Positions 31,243-40,503 of a stretch of 47,952 nt of DNA are shown here, piece after piece. The notes beneath the pieces were generated by a model. It was not told where the DNA came from. It was given only the letters and a program-made list of their open reading frames with translations, and did no database searches. Positions within the stretch are counted from its first letter, which is position 1; every line of letters begins with the position of its first letter. The stretch covers positions 1 through 47,952 of the forward strand of contig MGHG01000017.1 in the NCBI GenBank assembly GCA_001793095.1. The letters are read 5' to 3'. The position numbers and the translations under genes are program-made. The stretch comes from Candidatus Woesebacteria bacterium RIFCSPLOWO2_01_FULL_39_23 (lineage in GTDB: Bacteria > Patescibacteriota > Microgenomatia > UBA8517).

Positions 31243-33036
31243 ATGAAAGTAAATAACACAAATCACTTCGGTATGCGTTATGAAAAATGGAAAATTTTGG
31301 GAAAATTAACAACAAGGAGTAACGGCCAAACGGAAGATGCAATAATAAATATCCTTCTGAGTAATCGAAACGTAGTAAGTAAAAAGGATAAAAACGAATT
31401 CTTTAAGCCTAAAAAACCAGATGATGTTACTTTAAAAGAATTTGGAGTGAGTAAGTCGGAGATAAATAAGGCTATTAAACGACTTACCTTGGCGTTAAAA
31501 AGGAAACAAAAAGTAATTATATATGGAGATTATGATGCGGATGGTATATGTGCCACAGCAATACTTTGGGAGTGTATGTACAAAATTGGATTTGATGTGG
31601 CTCCTTATATTCCGGATAGATTTTCCGAAGGATATGGTATTAATTCGGAGAGAATTAAAAATTTAAAATTAAAAAATAAAAATTTAAATTTGATTGTTAC
31701 TGTAGACAATGGGATAGTTGCAACGGAAGCAGTCAGGCTAGCACATGATTTAGGTATAGACGTAATTATTACAGATCACCACACACTAGGAAAAGAAAAA
31801 CCCCGGGCATACGCCATTGTTCACACAACTGAAATTTGCGGATCCGGTATTGCGTGGTTGCTCGCGCACGAATTAACAAGAAAACTCAAAACTCCTTCCA
31901 GGTCAGCTTCCGGCTCAGAGAGCTCTCCAGCTCGGGGAGAGACCCTCTCAGATCGGAGACATAACTCAAAACTCATAACTAATAACGGTCTTGACCTTTG
32001 TGCGATAGGGACAATTGCTGACCAAATGCCATTAATTGGTATCAATAGATCATTTGCAAAATATGGCATAGAAGCATTAAGAGTTACGAAAAGACCTGGT
32101 TTAATTGCTCTTTTCGAAATTGCAGGTGTAAAAGTGGGCTTAAGTGGCTGGCAGATCGGTAACTATGAAATTAATTATTTAATTGCCCCGAGAATTAATG
32201 CCATGGGACGTATGGAGAATGCGATTGACTCATTAAGACTTATTTGCACCAGCAATAAAGCTCGTGCAAGTGAGCTGGCTTCAATTTTAAATAGAACCAA
32301 TTTAGAGCGGCAAAGAGTGGTGGAGAATGTTGTCATCCATGCGAGAGAAATTGTTGCAAAGAACGGATTTGGTAATGTGATAATTGTTTCTCATGCATCT
32401 TATCATGAGGGAGTTATCGGACTTGCCGCTGGGAGACTCGTCGAGGAATTTCACAGACCTTCAATTGTAATATCTAAGGGCGAAAAGTTGTCCAAAGCTT
32501 CGGCACGCTCCATTCAGGGCTTTGATGTTATCAGGGTTATTAAAAGTATGAGTAAGATAATTGTCGGTGGTGGCGGGCACCCAATGGCAGCGGGTTTTAC
32601 TCTAAAAACGCTAAATATTGAAAAATTTAAAAAGCAGTTTGAAAGAAAAGCACGAACATTGCTCACGGCGGATATATTATCAAAGCGACTAAAAGCTGAT
32701 CTGGAGGTTCATTTGACTAATTTGAAGCCAACTCTATTTGACAAGCTTGAAAAGTTTGAACCGTCCGGAATTGGTAATCCGACTCCGACTTTTATGTCAA
32801 AGAAACTTAATTTGTTAAGTGTAAAAATGGTTGGAAATGGCGGTAAGCATGTCAAGTTGAGATTGGAGGCTCGTGGAGTTATATTAGACGCTATAGCTTT
32901 TGGATTTGGTGATTTTTTTTCTGATCTGAAAACCGGCAGTAAAATTGATGTTATCTATAATTTAGTCAGAAATGATTGGCATAATAATGTAAAAATGGAA
33001 CTAAGTATTCGAGACATGAGAATTAATAATAGTTAG
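31243..33036 (+). CDS. recJ: Single-stranded-DNA exonuclease RecJ
   Basis: 597 residues. DHH-family motifs are in order: VIIYGDYDADGICATAI (motif I), LIVTVDNGIVATEAV, IIITDHHTLGKE (the DHH motif), LCAIGTIADQMPL, and in the DHHA1 part SHASYHEGVIGLAAGRLVEE, GGGGHPMAAGFTL. RecJ degrades ssDNA 5'-3' in recombination and mismatch and base-excision repair. The start could also be the ATG at 31273. Residues ~217-240 are a Ser/Arg-rich stretch encoded by a GC-rich palindromic insertion bracketed by a 12-base direct repeat; it falls in a loop that varies in the family. Confidence 0.92.
   Translation: MKVNNTNHFGMRYEKWKILGKLTTRSNGQTEDAIINILLSNRNVVSKKDKNEFFKPKKPDDVTLKEFGVSKSEINKAIKRLTLALKRKQKVIIYGDYDADGICATAILWECMYKIGFDVAPYIPDRFSEGYGINSERIKNLKLKNKNLNLIVTVDNGIVATEAVRLAHDLGIDVIITDHHTLGKEKPRAYAIVHTTEICGSGIAWLLAHELTRKLKTPSRSASGSESSPARGETLSDRRHNSKLITNNGLDLCAIGTIADQMPLIGINRSFAKYGIEALRVTKRPGLIALFEIAGVKVGLSGWQIGNYEINYLIAPRINAMGRMENAIDSLRLICTSNKARASELASILNRTNLERQRVVENVVIHAREIVAKNGFGNVIIVSHASYHEGVIGLAAGRLVEEFHRPSIVISKGEKLSKASARSIQGFDVIRVIKSMSKIIVGGGGHPMAAGFTLKTLNIEKFKKQFERKARTLLTADILSKRLKADLEVHLTNLKPTLFDKLEKFEPSGIGNPTPTFMSKKLNLLSVKMVGNGGKHVKLRLEARGVILDAIAFGFGDFFSDLKTGSKIDVIYNLVRNDWHNNVKMELSIRDMRINNS
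31883..31974. repeat. Palindromic insertion in recJ with 12-bp direct repeats
   Basis: AACTCAAAACTC occurs at 31883-31894 and again at 31963-31974. Between them is a GC-rich block with AGCTTCCGGCTCAGAGAGCT (31911 area), the palindrome GAGAGCTCTC and CTCTCC/GGGGAGAG. The block is of the same family as the cca element. The direct repeats look like a target-site duplication or a slippage scar. Confidence 0.7.
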
Positions 33037-33048
33037 TAGTATAAAAAT

Positions 33049-34566
33049 ATGACTAATGGAAACAAAATAGACCTTGAGGGAGAGTATGGAGATGTTAAGA
33101 GTCTTCTTAGGCAGGTTTATCCTGATGGTGATTTGAAAAGACTTGATCGAGCTTGGGAATTTACAAAGCTTGCGCATACAGGGCAAAAAAGACTTACGGG
33201 TGAGCCTTATGCGCTGCATGAGCTGGCTACAGCAAGGATTTTGGCAGGCTGGAAAATGGATTTGGTGAGTATAACTTCGGGACTCTTACATGATGCGATA
33301 GAAGACGGTGGAGCAAAAAGAGAAGATATTGTAGCCGAGTTTGGAGAAGAGGTAGCCTTACTCGTCGATGGCGTCACGAAAATATCAAATCTTAAGTTAC
33401 GAGAGAGCAGGAATGAATTTTTTGTTGAAAACCTGAGAAAAATGTTCTTGGCTATGGCCAAGGATTTGCGGGTCGTTTTTATAAAGTTAGCAGACAGGTT
33501 GCATAATATGCAAACGCTATATGCCCTTCCTCAACAGAAGCAATTAAGAATTGCAAAAGAAACACTCGAAATTTTCGCTCCTCTCGCCGACCGACTGGGC
33601 ATGAGTGAGGTGGCCGGTGATATGAAAGATTTAGCTTTTCCTTATATTTATCCCGCTGAGTTTAAAGAAGTTCAAAAAGAATCGAAGCTTCACTATAAAG
33701 AAGTAACTAAGTTGATCAAAAAAATGAAACGGTCGCTCCTAGCAAAACTTGCGGATGAAGGCATGCGGGCAAATATTCAGGCAAGGGAAAAGCACTTGTA
33801 TTCGCTCTGGAGAAAACTGGAAAGACCTGAGATTAAGTGGGATTTCGAAAAGATTCACGACATTGTTGCCATGAGAATTTTGGTTGACACTGTTTCGGAG
33901 TGTTATACGGCTTTGGGGGTAGTTCATCGGTTTTATAAACCGGTACCCCATCTTGGAATATCCGATTTTATTGCCCAGCCTAAACCGAACGGCTACCGAT
34001 CGATTCACACCAAGGTGTTCGGACCTGGAGGAAAAATTGTCGAAGTTCAAATCCGAACTTGGGCAATGCATGACCAGGCAGAATACGGTTTGTCTGCTCA
34101 CTGGGCTTACGATGAGGCTAAGAAGAAAAAAGTGTCCGATGAATTTATGGAAAAAGTTGGGGCCGTTGCTCCTAAAGATAAACTTTCATGGGTAAGACAA
34201 CTCGTCGATTGGCAGAAGGAAATCAAAGACTCGGAAGAATATATGGAAGCAGTTAAATTTGATGCTTTAAATAATAGGATTTTTGTTTTTTCTCCGAAAG
34301 GGGATGTATACGAATTGCCTAAAAGCGCTACACCGGTTGATTATGCATTTGCCGTACATACTGATTTAGGTAAATATATTAAAAGTGCAAAGGTTAACGG
34401 AAAAATTGTACCTCTTAAGCATAATTTAAATAGCGGTGATATTGTTGAAATTGTGAAGAGTAAAAATCCCCACCCACCAAGTCCTTCCTGGCTTGATTTT
34501 GTCGTAACACTTGAAGCTAAGAAGGAGATTAACAGCTATTTAAGAACGACTGAGGAGAAAGTATAA
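33049..34566 (+). CDS. (p)ppGpp synthetase/hydrolase, RelA/SpoT family
   Basis: 505 residues. The HD hydrolase domain is complete (YALHELATARIL, SGLLHDAIEDGGAKRED, VVFIKLADRLHNMQTLYAL). The synthetase domain has DIVAMRILVDTVSECY, PKPNGYRSIHTKVFGPGG and VEVQIRTWAMHDQAEYGLSA. A TGS domain (IFVFSPKGDVYELPKSATPV) follows and the protein then ends; the zinc-finger and ACT domains of full-length Rel are absent, as usual in CPR. It should both make and break (p)ppGpp, but control through the ribosome may differ. It is followed 7 bases later by aspS. Confidence 0.92.
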   Translation: MTNGNKIDLEGEYGDVKSLLRQVYPDGDLKRLDRAWEFTKLAHTGQKRLTGEPYALHELATARILAGWKMDLVSITSGLLHDAIEDGGAKREDIVAEFGEEVALLVDGVTKISNLKLRESRNEFFVENLRKMFLAMAKDLRVVFIKLADRLHNMQTLYALPQQKQLRIAKETLEIFAPLADRLGMSEVAGDMKDLAFPYIYPAEFKEVQKESKLHYKEVTKLIKKMKRSLLAKLADEGMRANIQAREKHLYSLWRKLERPEIKWDFEKIHDIVAMRILVDTVSECYTALGVVHRFYKPVPHLGISDFIAQPKPNGYRSIHTKVFGPGGKIVEVQIRTWAMHDQAEYGLSAHWAYDEAKKKKVSDEFMEKVGAVAPKDKLSWVRQLVDWQKEIKDSEEYMEAVKFDALNNRIFVFSPKGDVYELPKSATPVDYAFAVHTDLGKYIKSAKVNGKIVPLKHNLNSGDIVEIVKSKNPHPPSPSWLDFVVTLEAKKEINSYLRTTEEKV

Positions 34567-34567
34567 T
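34562..34567 (+). promoter_or_regulatory. aspS -10-like box over the upstream stop
   Basis: TATAAT at 34562-34567 overlaps the stop of the relA/spoT gene and ends 6 bases before the aspS ATG. The upstream -35 region is weak (TTTAAG). It could give aspS its own leaderless transcript; a GAGGAG further upstream is badly spaced. Confidence 0.4.
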
Positions 34568-34573
34568 CAAGTT

Positions 34574-35884
34574 ATGCAAAGGACGTTAATCAAAGAAACG
34601 CTTGAAAAAGTCGGCGAGAAAGTTAAGCTGGCTGGTTGGGTTGAAAGGGTTCGTGACCACGGTAAAATTAGCTTTTTTGACCTACATGATTGTACTGGAA
34701 CTATGCAGTGTGTCGGAGAAAACTTACCCAAGTTATCTATGCTAAGCGCCGTTGAGGTACTAGGCATGATAAATAAGCGCCCCGAGAAAATGGTTAATCC
34801 AAAACTGGAAACGGGGAAAGTTGAACTTAGTGTTGAGAGTGTTATGGTGATTGCAAAAGCGGAAGAGCTCCCTTTCGATTTCGGAAAAGATGAATTGGAT
34901 TTGCAACTTCCGACTCTTTTGGACTTTCGAACGATAACGCTTCGACATCCAAAGATCGCAAACATATTCAAAGTGCAGGAGGCAGTTATCGAAGGATTCA
35001 GAAGAGCTTCAAAAAGTCTCGGATGTACCGAGGTTTTTGTTCCGACGATTTCAGCTTCATCAACCGAAGGCGGAGCAGAGGTTTTTAAAGTTAAGTATTA
35101 CGAAAGCGATGCTTTTCTTATTCAGAGTCCGCAACTTTATAAGCAGATGATGATTCCGGTTTACGAGCGGGTTTATCTGGTTTCTCATGCGTATAGAAGC
35201 GAACCTTCAGTTACTACTCGGCATCTTTCTGAATCTATCCAAATGGATTGTGAGCTTGGATTTGTAAAATTTGAAGAACTTTTGGATGCTCTTGAGTTTG
35301 TTGGGAAAGAGACTTTGGAGTATGTCGGTAAAAATTGTAAGAGTATATTGGAAGACTATGGTGTCCCCGAAATACAAGTTGGTAAAACTGTACCGCGATT
35401 AACTATGCGAGAAGCACAGAAAATAATATTTGACAGAACAGGTGTTGATCATACAAAGGAACCCGATCTTATGCCCGAGGATGAGAGGGAAATATGTAGA
35501 TGGGCGGCAGACGTTCATAAGTCAGACTTGGTTACAATAACACACTATCCGACAAAAAAGAGAGCTTTTTATACGATGCCCGATCCGAAGGATCCGGAGT
35601 ATTCATTGTCATACGATTTACTTTTCAGAGGAGTCGAGATTTTGAGTGGGTCGCAAAGAATAAGTGACTATCATGAGCTGGTAAAAGTTATTAAGGATAG
35701 GGGAATGAATCCCGAAAATTTTAAAATGTATTTACAGGCGTTTAAATATGGTATGCCTCCGGAAGGTGGATTTTCTTTCGGATTGGAGAGAATAACAATG
35801 CAAATTTTGGATCTTAAAAATATCAGAGAAGCCTCGCTTTTCCCTCGAGATATGGAGAGGATCGACTTTCGGCTTAATCAGTAG
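34574..35884 (+). CDS. aspS: Aspartyl-tRNA synthetase, archaeal/eukaryal type
   Basis: 436 residues. An OB-fold anticodon domain (VKLAGWVERVRDHGKISFFD) leads to a class II catalytic core with motif 2 near FRSE-like SHAYRSEPSVTTRHLSE and motif 3 in GGFSFGLERITMQIL. The 'STEGGAEVFKVKYYESDAFL' segment and the length lack the ~130-residue GAD insertion of bacterial AspRS, so this is the archaeal type. Enzymes of this form are often non-discriminating and also charge tRNA-Asn, which would need GatCAB; that gene set is not in the window. Confidence 0.9.
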   Translation: MQRTLIKETLEKVGEKVKLAGWVERVRDHGKISFFDLHDCTGTMQCVGENLPKLSMLSAVEVLGMINKRPEKMVNPKLETGKVELSVESVMVIAKAEELPFDFGKDELDLQLPTLLDFRTITLRHPKIANIFKVQEAVIEGFRRASKSLGCTEVFVPTISASSTEGGAEVFKVKYYESDAFLIQSPQLYKQMMIPVYERVYLVSHAYRSEPSVTTRHLSESIQMDCELGFVKFEELLDALEFVGKETLEYVGKNCKSILEDYGVPEIQVGKTVPRLTMREAQKIIFDRTGVDHTKEPDLMPEDEREICRWAADVHKSDLVTITHYPTKKRAFYTMPDPKDPEYSLSYDLLFRGVEILSGSQRISDYHELVKVIKDRGMNPENFKMYLQAFKYGMPPEGGFSFGLERITMQILDLKNIREASLFPRDMERIDFRLNQ

Positions 35885-35937
35885 ATACTAGAAATAGTTC
35901 ATTGAATAATATCGACAGATGAGATAATGTGATTGAT

Positions 35938-36933
35938 ATGAGAAAGTTTGGGCTGATGGTTCTTGCAAGAATTACTGGCGTAAGGTTCGATTTGATATCA
36001 TTTCTGATTTTTTCCTTTATTTATATATTGCTGTTTTGGTTGTCTGTCGATTTTTATTCCAGGAGCATGCCTCTTCAACGGCAAGTGTTGGTAAGCGCCA
36101 ATACTTTGGGAGCTGAAAGCGATGAATCTTCAAATTTTACAAGTATACAAGAGCCTATTTTATCGGAAATAGCCACACAGCCACTTATATATGCAAAATC
36201 TGCACTTGTCGTGGATTTAGGAACAGGCAAGGCACTTTATCAAAAAAATCCGGAAGATCCTGTGTTTCCGGCTTCAACAACGAAAATTATTACGGCAATG
36301 GTAACACTCGATAGTTATGACCTGGACCAAACAGTAATAGTTAGTAAAATTTCCGTCGACGGACAAAAAATGGGTCTTAAAATTGGCGAGAAGATATCCG
36401 TTGAGAATTTACTGTATGGTCTATTGGTTTATAGTGCCAACGATGCGGCTGAAGCTTTGGCGGCTAATTATCCGGGAGGAAGGGATATTTTTATTGCTGC
36501 TATGAATGTAAAGGCAAAAGAACTGGGATTAAGTGCTAGTTTATTTACAAATCCAACCGGTCTTGATCACATGGGTCAAGTAACAACTGCAACCGATTTA
36601 GTACGCGCTTCTGTTGTAGCGATGGAGAATCCGATATTTGCAAAAATTGTTGCTACAAAAGAGATAACCGTTAATAGTATTGATGGCGTGTATTCTCATA
36701 AACTTACAAATATTAATAAACTTCTGGGAGTAGTTGACGGAGTCTTGGGGGTTAAAACAGGATTTACCGAAGAAGCGAGGGAAAACTTGGTAACATATCT
36801 TGAGCGTGATGGCAGAAAGATAATGCTTGTTCTTCTGGGAAGTTCAGACAGATTCGGGGAAACTAAAAAACTTATCGTCTGGATATTTGAAAATTATCAT
36901 TGGGGAGTAGCAGTCGGAGATGTACTTCCATAA
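35938..36933 (+). CDS. dacA: D-alanyl-D-alanine carboxypeptidase (PBP5/S11 family)
   Basis: 331 residues from the ATG at 35938 (a GTG at 35929 is possible). A hydrophobic N-terminal segment (LISFLIFSFIYILLFWLSV) exports or anchors it. The three active-site motifs are present: SxxK as S113-T-T-K116 in FPASTTKIIT, SxN in YSANDAAEAL, and KTG in VLGVKTGFTEEARENLV. It trims the terminal D-Ala from peptidoglycan stem peptides, showing that the cell makes a wall. The C-terminal membrane-binding domain of PBP5 is absent. Its 3' end overlaps the convergent gene by 37 bases. Confidence 0.88.
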   Translation: MRKFGLMVLARITGVRFDLISFLIFSFIYILLFWLSVDFYSRSMPLQRQVLVSANTLGAESDESSNFTSIQEPILSEIATQPLIYAKSALVVDLGTGKALYQKNPEDPVFPASTTKIITAMVTLDSYDLDQTVIVSKISVDGQKMGLKIGEKISVENLLYGLLVYSANDAAEALAANYPGGRDIFIAAMNVKAKELGLSASLFTNPTGLDHMGQVTTATDLVRASVVAMENPIFAKIVATKEITVNSIDGVYSHKLTNINKLLGVVDGVLGVKTGFTEEARENLVTYLERDGRKIMLVLLGSSDRFGETKKLIVWIFENYHWGVAVGDVLP

Positions 36934-37967
36934 AATTCAGACGTCACAGCCGGAACATAAGCTGAAAAATCGTTGTCTCCCTCAAATACAACGACAGGTT
37001 GGTAAAATTCTGTGTATTGACCTGCGTCATAATAAGCAAGGTAGACTTTCCTTATAATGATATTTCCTTCATTATTGTCACCGAGATTCGCGATATAAGC
37101 CTTGCCGCTTTTTAAATCTTCCCAAGCATCGGAGGCAGTTTTAATTTGGTATGTGCCGTTTTTATTTTCGTCCAAAGCGAAATAATGATATTCAGCGGCG
37201 ATAATCTGGTCTCCCGGGTCTCTGGCGCCGGAAAACATAAACCAGACATTTGCCTGTTTAAATTTGGAGGTTACGCTGGGGAGGTCATGATAATTTTTTC
37301 TGTAAAGATTTACTTTCGTCAGGTTGGCATCAGAAAGCGAGCTTGCTTTTACAAATCGTCCTTCCTGAATTTTTACAAACTCGCTTGTTACCGGGCCGGT
37401 CAAATCTGCTGGCAGAATTCTTGCTCTCGAAAGAAACGCTTTTGCCCAAGTTGGGGCAACTTCAGCAGTCGGGGGAAGTGTTTGGATTACCTGAGGCTTG
37501 GAGCTTAGATCATAACTGACTGAAAAAATTCCGGTGACAATATTCAAATTCAGAGATACGGGCGATGTATTATGTCTGAAAAGGTAGACCGTTTCAACGA
37601 GTTCTCGTCCGTTTGGGTTAAAGCCTAATTGGGTAGCTTTTTGTTTAGCCGCGTCTAAGGATTTTATTGTTGAGATCGCTTTTGGCATAAAATAAACGGT
37701 AGCTTGTGTTGGAAATTTGGGTAGTTTACCGTCAGGTGTTTGCAGAGTAAATGTCAGGTTATCTGGGAATTTTGTTTCCTGAAAAGGTATTTGCGGTAAT
37801 TTACCGAAGGTAACAGTAGGGGGCGGAGGTGGTGCAGGATAATAATGTCTATAGATGCGTGTGACAGTATTAATCGTAAATTTGCCAATTATCAATAAAA
37901 TAGCAGCATAAATCGAGTAGCGAATGATTTTTCGTGATGTGATTGCGACCTTAGTTAATGAAGCCAT
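36897..37967 (-). CDS. Anchored extracellular protein of unknown function
   Basis: 356 residues from the ATG at 37967; the frame extends to 38018 only through a TAAATGA tandem repeat. One N-terminal helix (RYSIYAAILLIIGKFTINTV) is followed by a proline linker (YPAPPPPPTVTFGKLP) and a ~300-residue outer domain rich in beta-strand-like segments (TVYFMPKAISTIKSLDAAKQ, NLNIVTGIFSVSYDLS, VYLAYYDAGQYTEFYQPVVV), ending in a Ser/Thr-rich tail. The family is not one I can name; similar proteins are common in CPR genomes. It is convergent with dacA, overlapping by 37 bases. Confidence 0.65.
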   Translation of the reverse strand: MASLTKVAITSRKIIRYSIYAAILLIIGKFTINTVTRIYRHYYPAPPPPPTVTFGKLPQIPFQETKFPDNLTFTLQTPDGKLPKFPTQATVYFMPKAISTIKSLDAAKQKATQLGFNPNGRELVETVYLFRHNTSPVSLNLNIVTGIFSVSYDLSSKPQVIQTLPPTAEVAPTWAKAFLSRARILPADLTGPVTSEFVKIQEGRFVKASSLSDANLTKVNLYRKNYHDLPSVTSKFKQANVWFMFSGARDPGDQIIAAEYHYFALDENKNGTYQIKTASDAWEDLKSGKAYIANLGDNNEGNIIIRKVYLAYYDAGQYTEFYQPVVVFEGDNDFSAYVPAVTSEFYGSTSPTATPQ

Positions 37968-37970
37968 GAC

Positions 37971-38014
37971 TAAATGATAAATGATAAATGATAAAAAAGA
38001 AATGATAAATGATA
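37971..38014. repeat. Short tandem repeat TAAATGA
   Basis: Three exact copies of TAAATGA (37971-37991), a degenerate spacer with a poly-A run, and a further copy (38006-38012). It lies just upstream of the 36897-37967 gene start. No function is evident; slippage is a simple origin. Confidence 0.8.
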
Positions 38015-38066
38015 ACAAGAGTCATAAATGGTAGAATTCAATTAGAATAATTACACAAATTAACAT

Positions 38067-38087
38067 TGACAGGGGTTACCCCTGTCA
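38067..38087. repeat. TGACAGGGG palindrome, copy 1
   Basis: TGACAGGGG (38067-38075) and CCCCTGTCA (38079-38087) form a perfect 9-base stem around TTA, 12 bases upstream of gltX. A related unit is at 41459-41479. It resembles REP-like palindromes; TTGACA within it happens to look like a -35 box. Confidence 0.7.
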
Positions 38088-38099
38088 TAAAGAAGCAGT

Positions 38100-39446
38100 A
38101 TGACTGAGAAAAAAGTAAGAACTCGTTTCGCTCCAAGCCCAACCGGATCGATGCATATTGGAAATCTAAGAACGGCCTTTTATGCGTATGCTTTGTCGAA
38201 ACATGAAGGCGGAGATTTTATTCTACGCATAGAAGATACGGATAAGAAGCGTGAGGTTGAAGGTGGTGTGCAGGAAATAAAAAATATATTAACGATTTTC
38301 GGTATTAACTGGGATGAATATTATTTACAATCTGAGAGGCTTGATTTGTATAAAGTGGCAGCTGAAAAATTAGTTAAAGATGGACATGCTTTTTATTGTC
38401 AGTGCGAGGCTAAAAATGCAAAGCAAGAAGGGTTTTCTTCTCAACTTCGTGATTCCTGCCGAGACAAAAACTTTACATCCGGAGCAATAAAGTTAAAAGT
38501 GCCTGAGAACGAAATAATTAAGTTTAGGGACTTTGTATTAGGAGAAGAAATAGAATGGAAAACAGAAATTGTTTTTGATGCCACGCTTCTCAAGTCCGAT
38601 AAATTTCCTACTTATCACTTGGCAGTTGTTGTTGATGATCACGCAACTAGTGTATCGCACGTTTTAAGAGGCCATGATTGGTTGCCTTCAACTCCGATTC
38701 ATCTACTGGTTTATAAATACTTGGATTTTAAGATTCCTCAGATTGGTCACTTGACCGATATTTTGGATCCTGATGGGGGGAAACTTTCCAAAAGAAAGGG
38801 GAGTACTTCCGTAACTGGGTTATTAGAAGAAGGATATCTTCCTGAGGCGCTGTTCAACTTTGTAATTTTAGCAGGTTGGGCACCGAAAGATAATCGCGAG
38901 TTATTTAGTCTGGAGGATTTTGTTAACGTCTTTGACGCGAGTGGTTTTCAAAAATCTAATCCCATTTTTAATCGAGACAAGCTCGATTGGTTTAATGGAC
39001 AATATATTAGAAAAACGAATGACTCAGAACTCACAACTAGAATCTTAAAATTTTACAAAGAAAAATATCCCGAAGACTTAATAGAAAAAATTGTTCCCCT
39101 CATTAAAGATAGAATTACCAGGCTTTCGGATTTCGATACGCTTGCCGGATTTTTCTTTAAAGAATCAGAAGTAGATAAAAATTTATTAGGAGATAATTTT
39201 GACAAGCATTTGCATGCAGCATTGGAAACACTCTTGACTATTAAAGATTTTAATAATTCTCAAATGAATGACAAACTACTGGAAACGGTTAAAAACAATA
39301 ATTTCAAAACAGGGGATTTTTTCATGGATTTAAGGATAGCAATTACCGGTAAAAAGATGACTCCTCCCATTAATGAATCATTAGTAATTTTAGGTAAAGA
39401 AGAAACTTTAAAGAGAATCAAGCAAGTACTAAAATCGACAAACTAA
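38100..39446 (+). CDS. gltX: Glutamyl-tRNA synthetase
   Basis: 448 residues, normal length for bacterial GluRS. The HIGH signature is RFAPSPTGSMHIGNLRTAFY, then ILRIEDTDKKR, and the KMSKS loop is GGKLSKRKGSTSV. The catalytic Rossmann fold is followed by an all-helical anticodon-binding part of typical size. It charges tRNA-Glu; if the cell lacks GlnRS it may charge tRNA-Gln too. It has no visible promoter apart from the palindrome upstream. Confidence 0.94.
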   Translation: MTEKKVRTRFAPSPTGSMHIGNLRTAFYAYALSKHEGGDFILRIEDTDKKREVEGGVQEIKNILTIFGINWDEYYLQSERLDLYKVAAEKLVKDGHAFYCQCEAKNAKQEGFSSQLRDSCRDKNFTSGAIKLKVPENEIIKFRDFVLGEEIEWKTEIVFDATLLKSDKFPTYHLAVVVDDHATSVSHVLRGHDWLPSTPIHLLVYKYLDFKIPQIGHLTDILDPDGGKLSKRKGSTSVTGLLEEGYLPEALFNFVILAGWAPKDNRELFSLEDFVNVFDASGFQKSNPIFNRDKLDWFNGQYIRKTNDSELTTRILKFYKEKYPEDLIEKIVPLIKDRITRLSDFDTLAGFFFKESEVDKNLLGDNFDKHLHAALETLLTIKDFNNSQMNDKLLETVKNNNFKTGDFFMDLRIAITGKKMTPPINESLVILGKEETLKRIKQVLKSTN

Positions 39447-39481
39447 TTATTGACCATTAACTATTAACCATTAACTTTATT

Positions 39482-40450
39482 ATGGGACAGCTGCCTACAC
39501 AAACCTATCATACTATTGAAAAAGATCGGGCGAATTTTGACTATCTACGTAACAAGTTAAAAATAAAAAAACTTCAGGAAAGTGATAAGTTCCAAATAAG
39601 TTATCCTCTTGCCCATGAGTTTTTAAAAGGTAAGGGACTTGACTTGGGAAAGATTAGAGAACATTCGTCGAAACTTATTGGTGCTGCGGTTATGTCTGGA
39701 TCTCTACTTCTTACTCCGCCATCCTCTTTTAAATCACTTCCCGCGCCGCATGAAATTATTGAGAAGTTTAGGCAAAATACTAATCCCAATTTAAAATCAT
39801 CGCATGATCTAATAGTTGAAACTCTGGCCTCGGTAATTCCGAAACGGGCAAGACCTCTGTCACGCGTGGAGGAAAAATTAATCGAACAGGTATTTCAGAA
39901 TGTAATTGGCGTGACTGCAAGAGCAACATTAGAAGGCGAACATTTAAATACGACATACGGTTATATTGGAGCCGAACAGCATCTTCGTAGGTATCCAGGA
40001 GATAAAATTAGTGACCACGGAGAAGGAAAGGTTTTAAAAGAAGGTATAGCGCCTGGACTCGGAGCTTGGGGGTATTTTACTGGCTCGCGTGAAAGTCTTA
40101 GCGAAAGTGATATTGAAAGAGAAAAATGGTACGCTGTCGTTCAGACACTATATTTACCGGATTGGGATAGAAGACAACCATTTTTAAAAAGTTGGTATAA
40201 ATATAGAAAAGTATTAATAGTAAATACTAATAATGGGAACGCTGTTGTCGCGACGATAGCGGACTCCGGACCAGCGGCTTGGACGGGGAAGCATTATGGA
40301 GGAAGTCCCGAGGTAATGGCTTATCTTGGGGGAGAGAGGTATAAGAAGGGTCCGGTTATAGTATTTTTTGTAGACGATCCTGAAAATAAGATGCCGTTAG
40401 GACCGGTCGAGTATAATAATATGACCCTGGCAGGAGGCTTGTATGAGTAA
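39482..40450 (+). CDS. Protein of unknown function with possible beta-barrel C-terminus
   Basis: 322 residues. The N-terminal half is helical and polar, with one hydrophobic stretch (KLIGAAVMSGSLLLTPPSS, ~residues 62-80). The C-terminal ~100 residues (KVLIVNTNNGNAVVATIADS, GPAAWTGKHYGGSPEVMAYL, GPVIVFFVDDPE) suggest a double-psi beta-barrel of the RlpA/3D sort, in which an aspartate near 'IADSGP' would be catalytic; I am not sure of this. If right, a cell-wall lytic activity is likely. Its TAA overlaps the ATG of a relic gene head (tATGAGTAA) at 40443. Confidence 0.6.
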   Translation: MGQLPTQTYHTIEKDRANFDYLRNKLKIKKLQESDKFQISYPLAHEFLKGKGLDLGKIREHSSKLIGAAVMSGSLLLTPPSSFKSLPAPHEIIEKFRQNTNPNLKSSHDLIVETLASVIPKRARPLSRVEEKLIEQVFQNVIGVTARATLEGEHLNTTYGYIGAEQHLRRYPGDKISDHGEGKVLKEGIAPGLGAWGYFTGSRESLSESDIEREKWYAVVQTLYLPDWDRRQPFLKSWYKYRKVLIVNTNNGNAVVATIADSGPAAWTGKHYGGSPEVMAYLGGERYKKGPVIVFFVDDPENKMPLGPVEYNNMTLAGGLYE

Positions 40451-40466
40451 AATTTTCTACAGATGC
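40443..40466 (+). pseudogene. Relic 5' end of the 40504 gene
   Basis: ATGAGTAAAATTTTCTAC (MSKIFY) at 40443 nearly repeats ATGAGTAAGATTTTTTAC at 40504, the start of the next gene, 61 bases on. The TATGAGTAA that overlaps the upstream stop is duplicated too (17 of 19 bases match in all). A weak palindrome (ATGCGAT-TT-ATTGCAT) lies between. A leftover of recombination or of a tandem duplicate is likely. Confidence 0.55.
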
Positions 40467-40503
40467 GATTTATTGCATATGCCAAAAGATACAATAATTA
40501 AAT

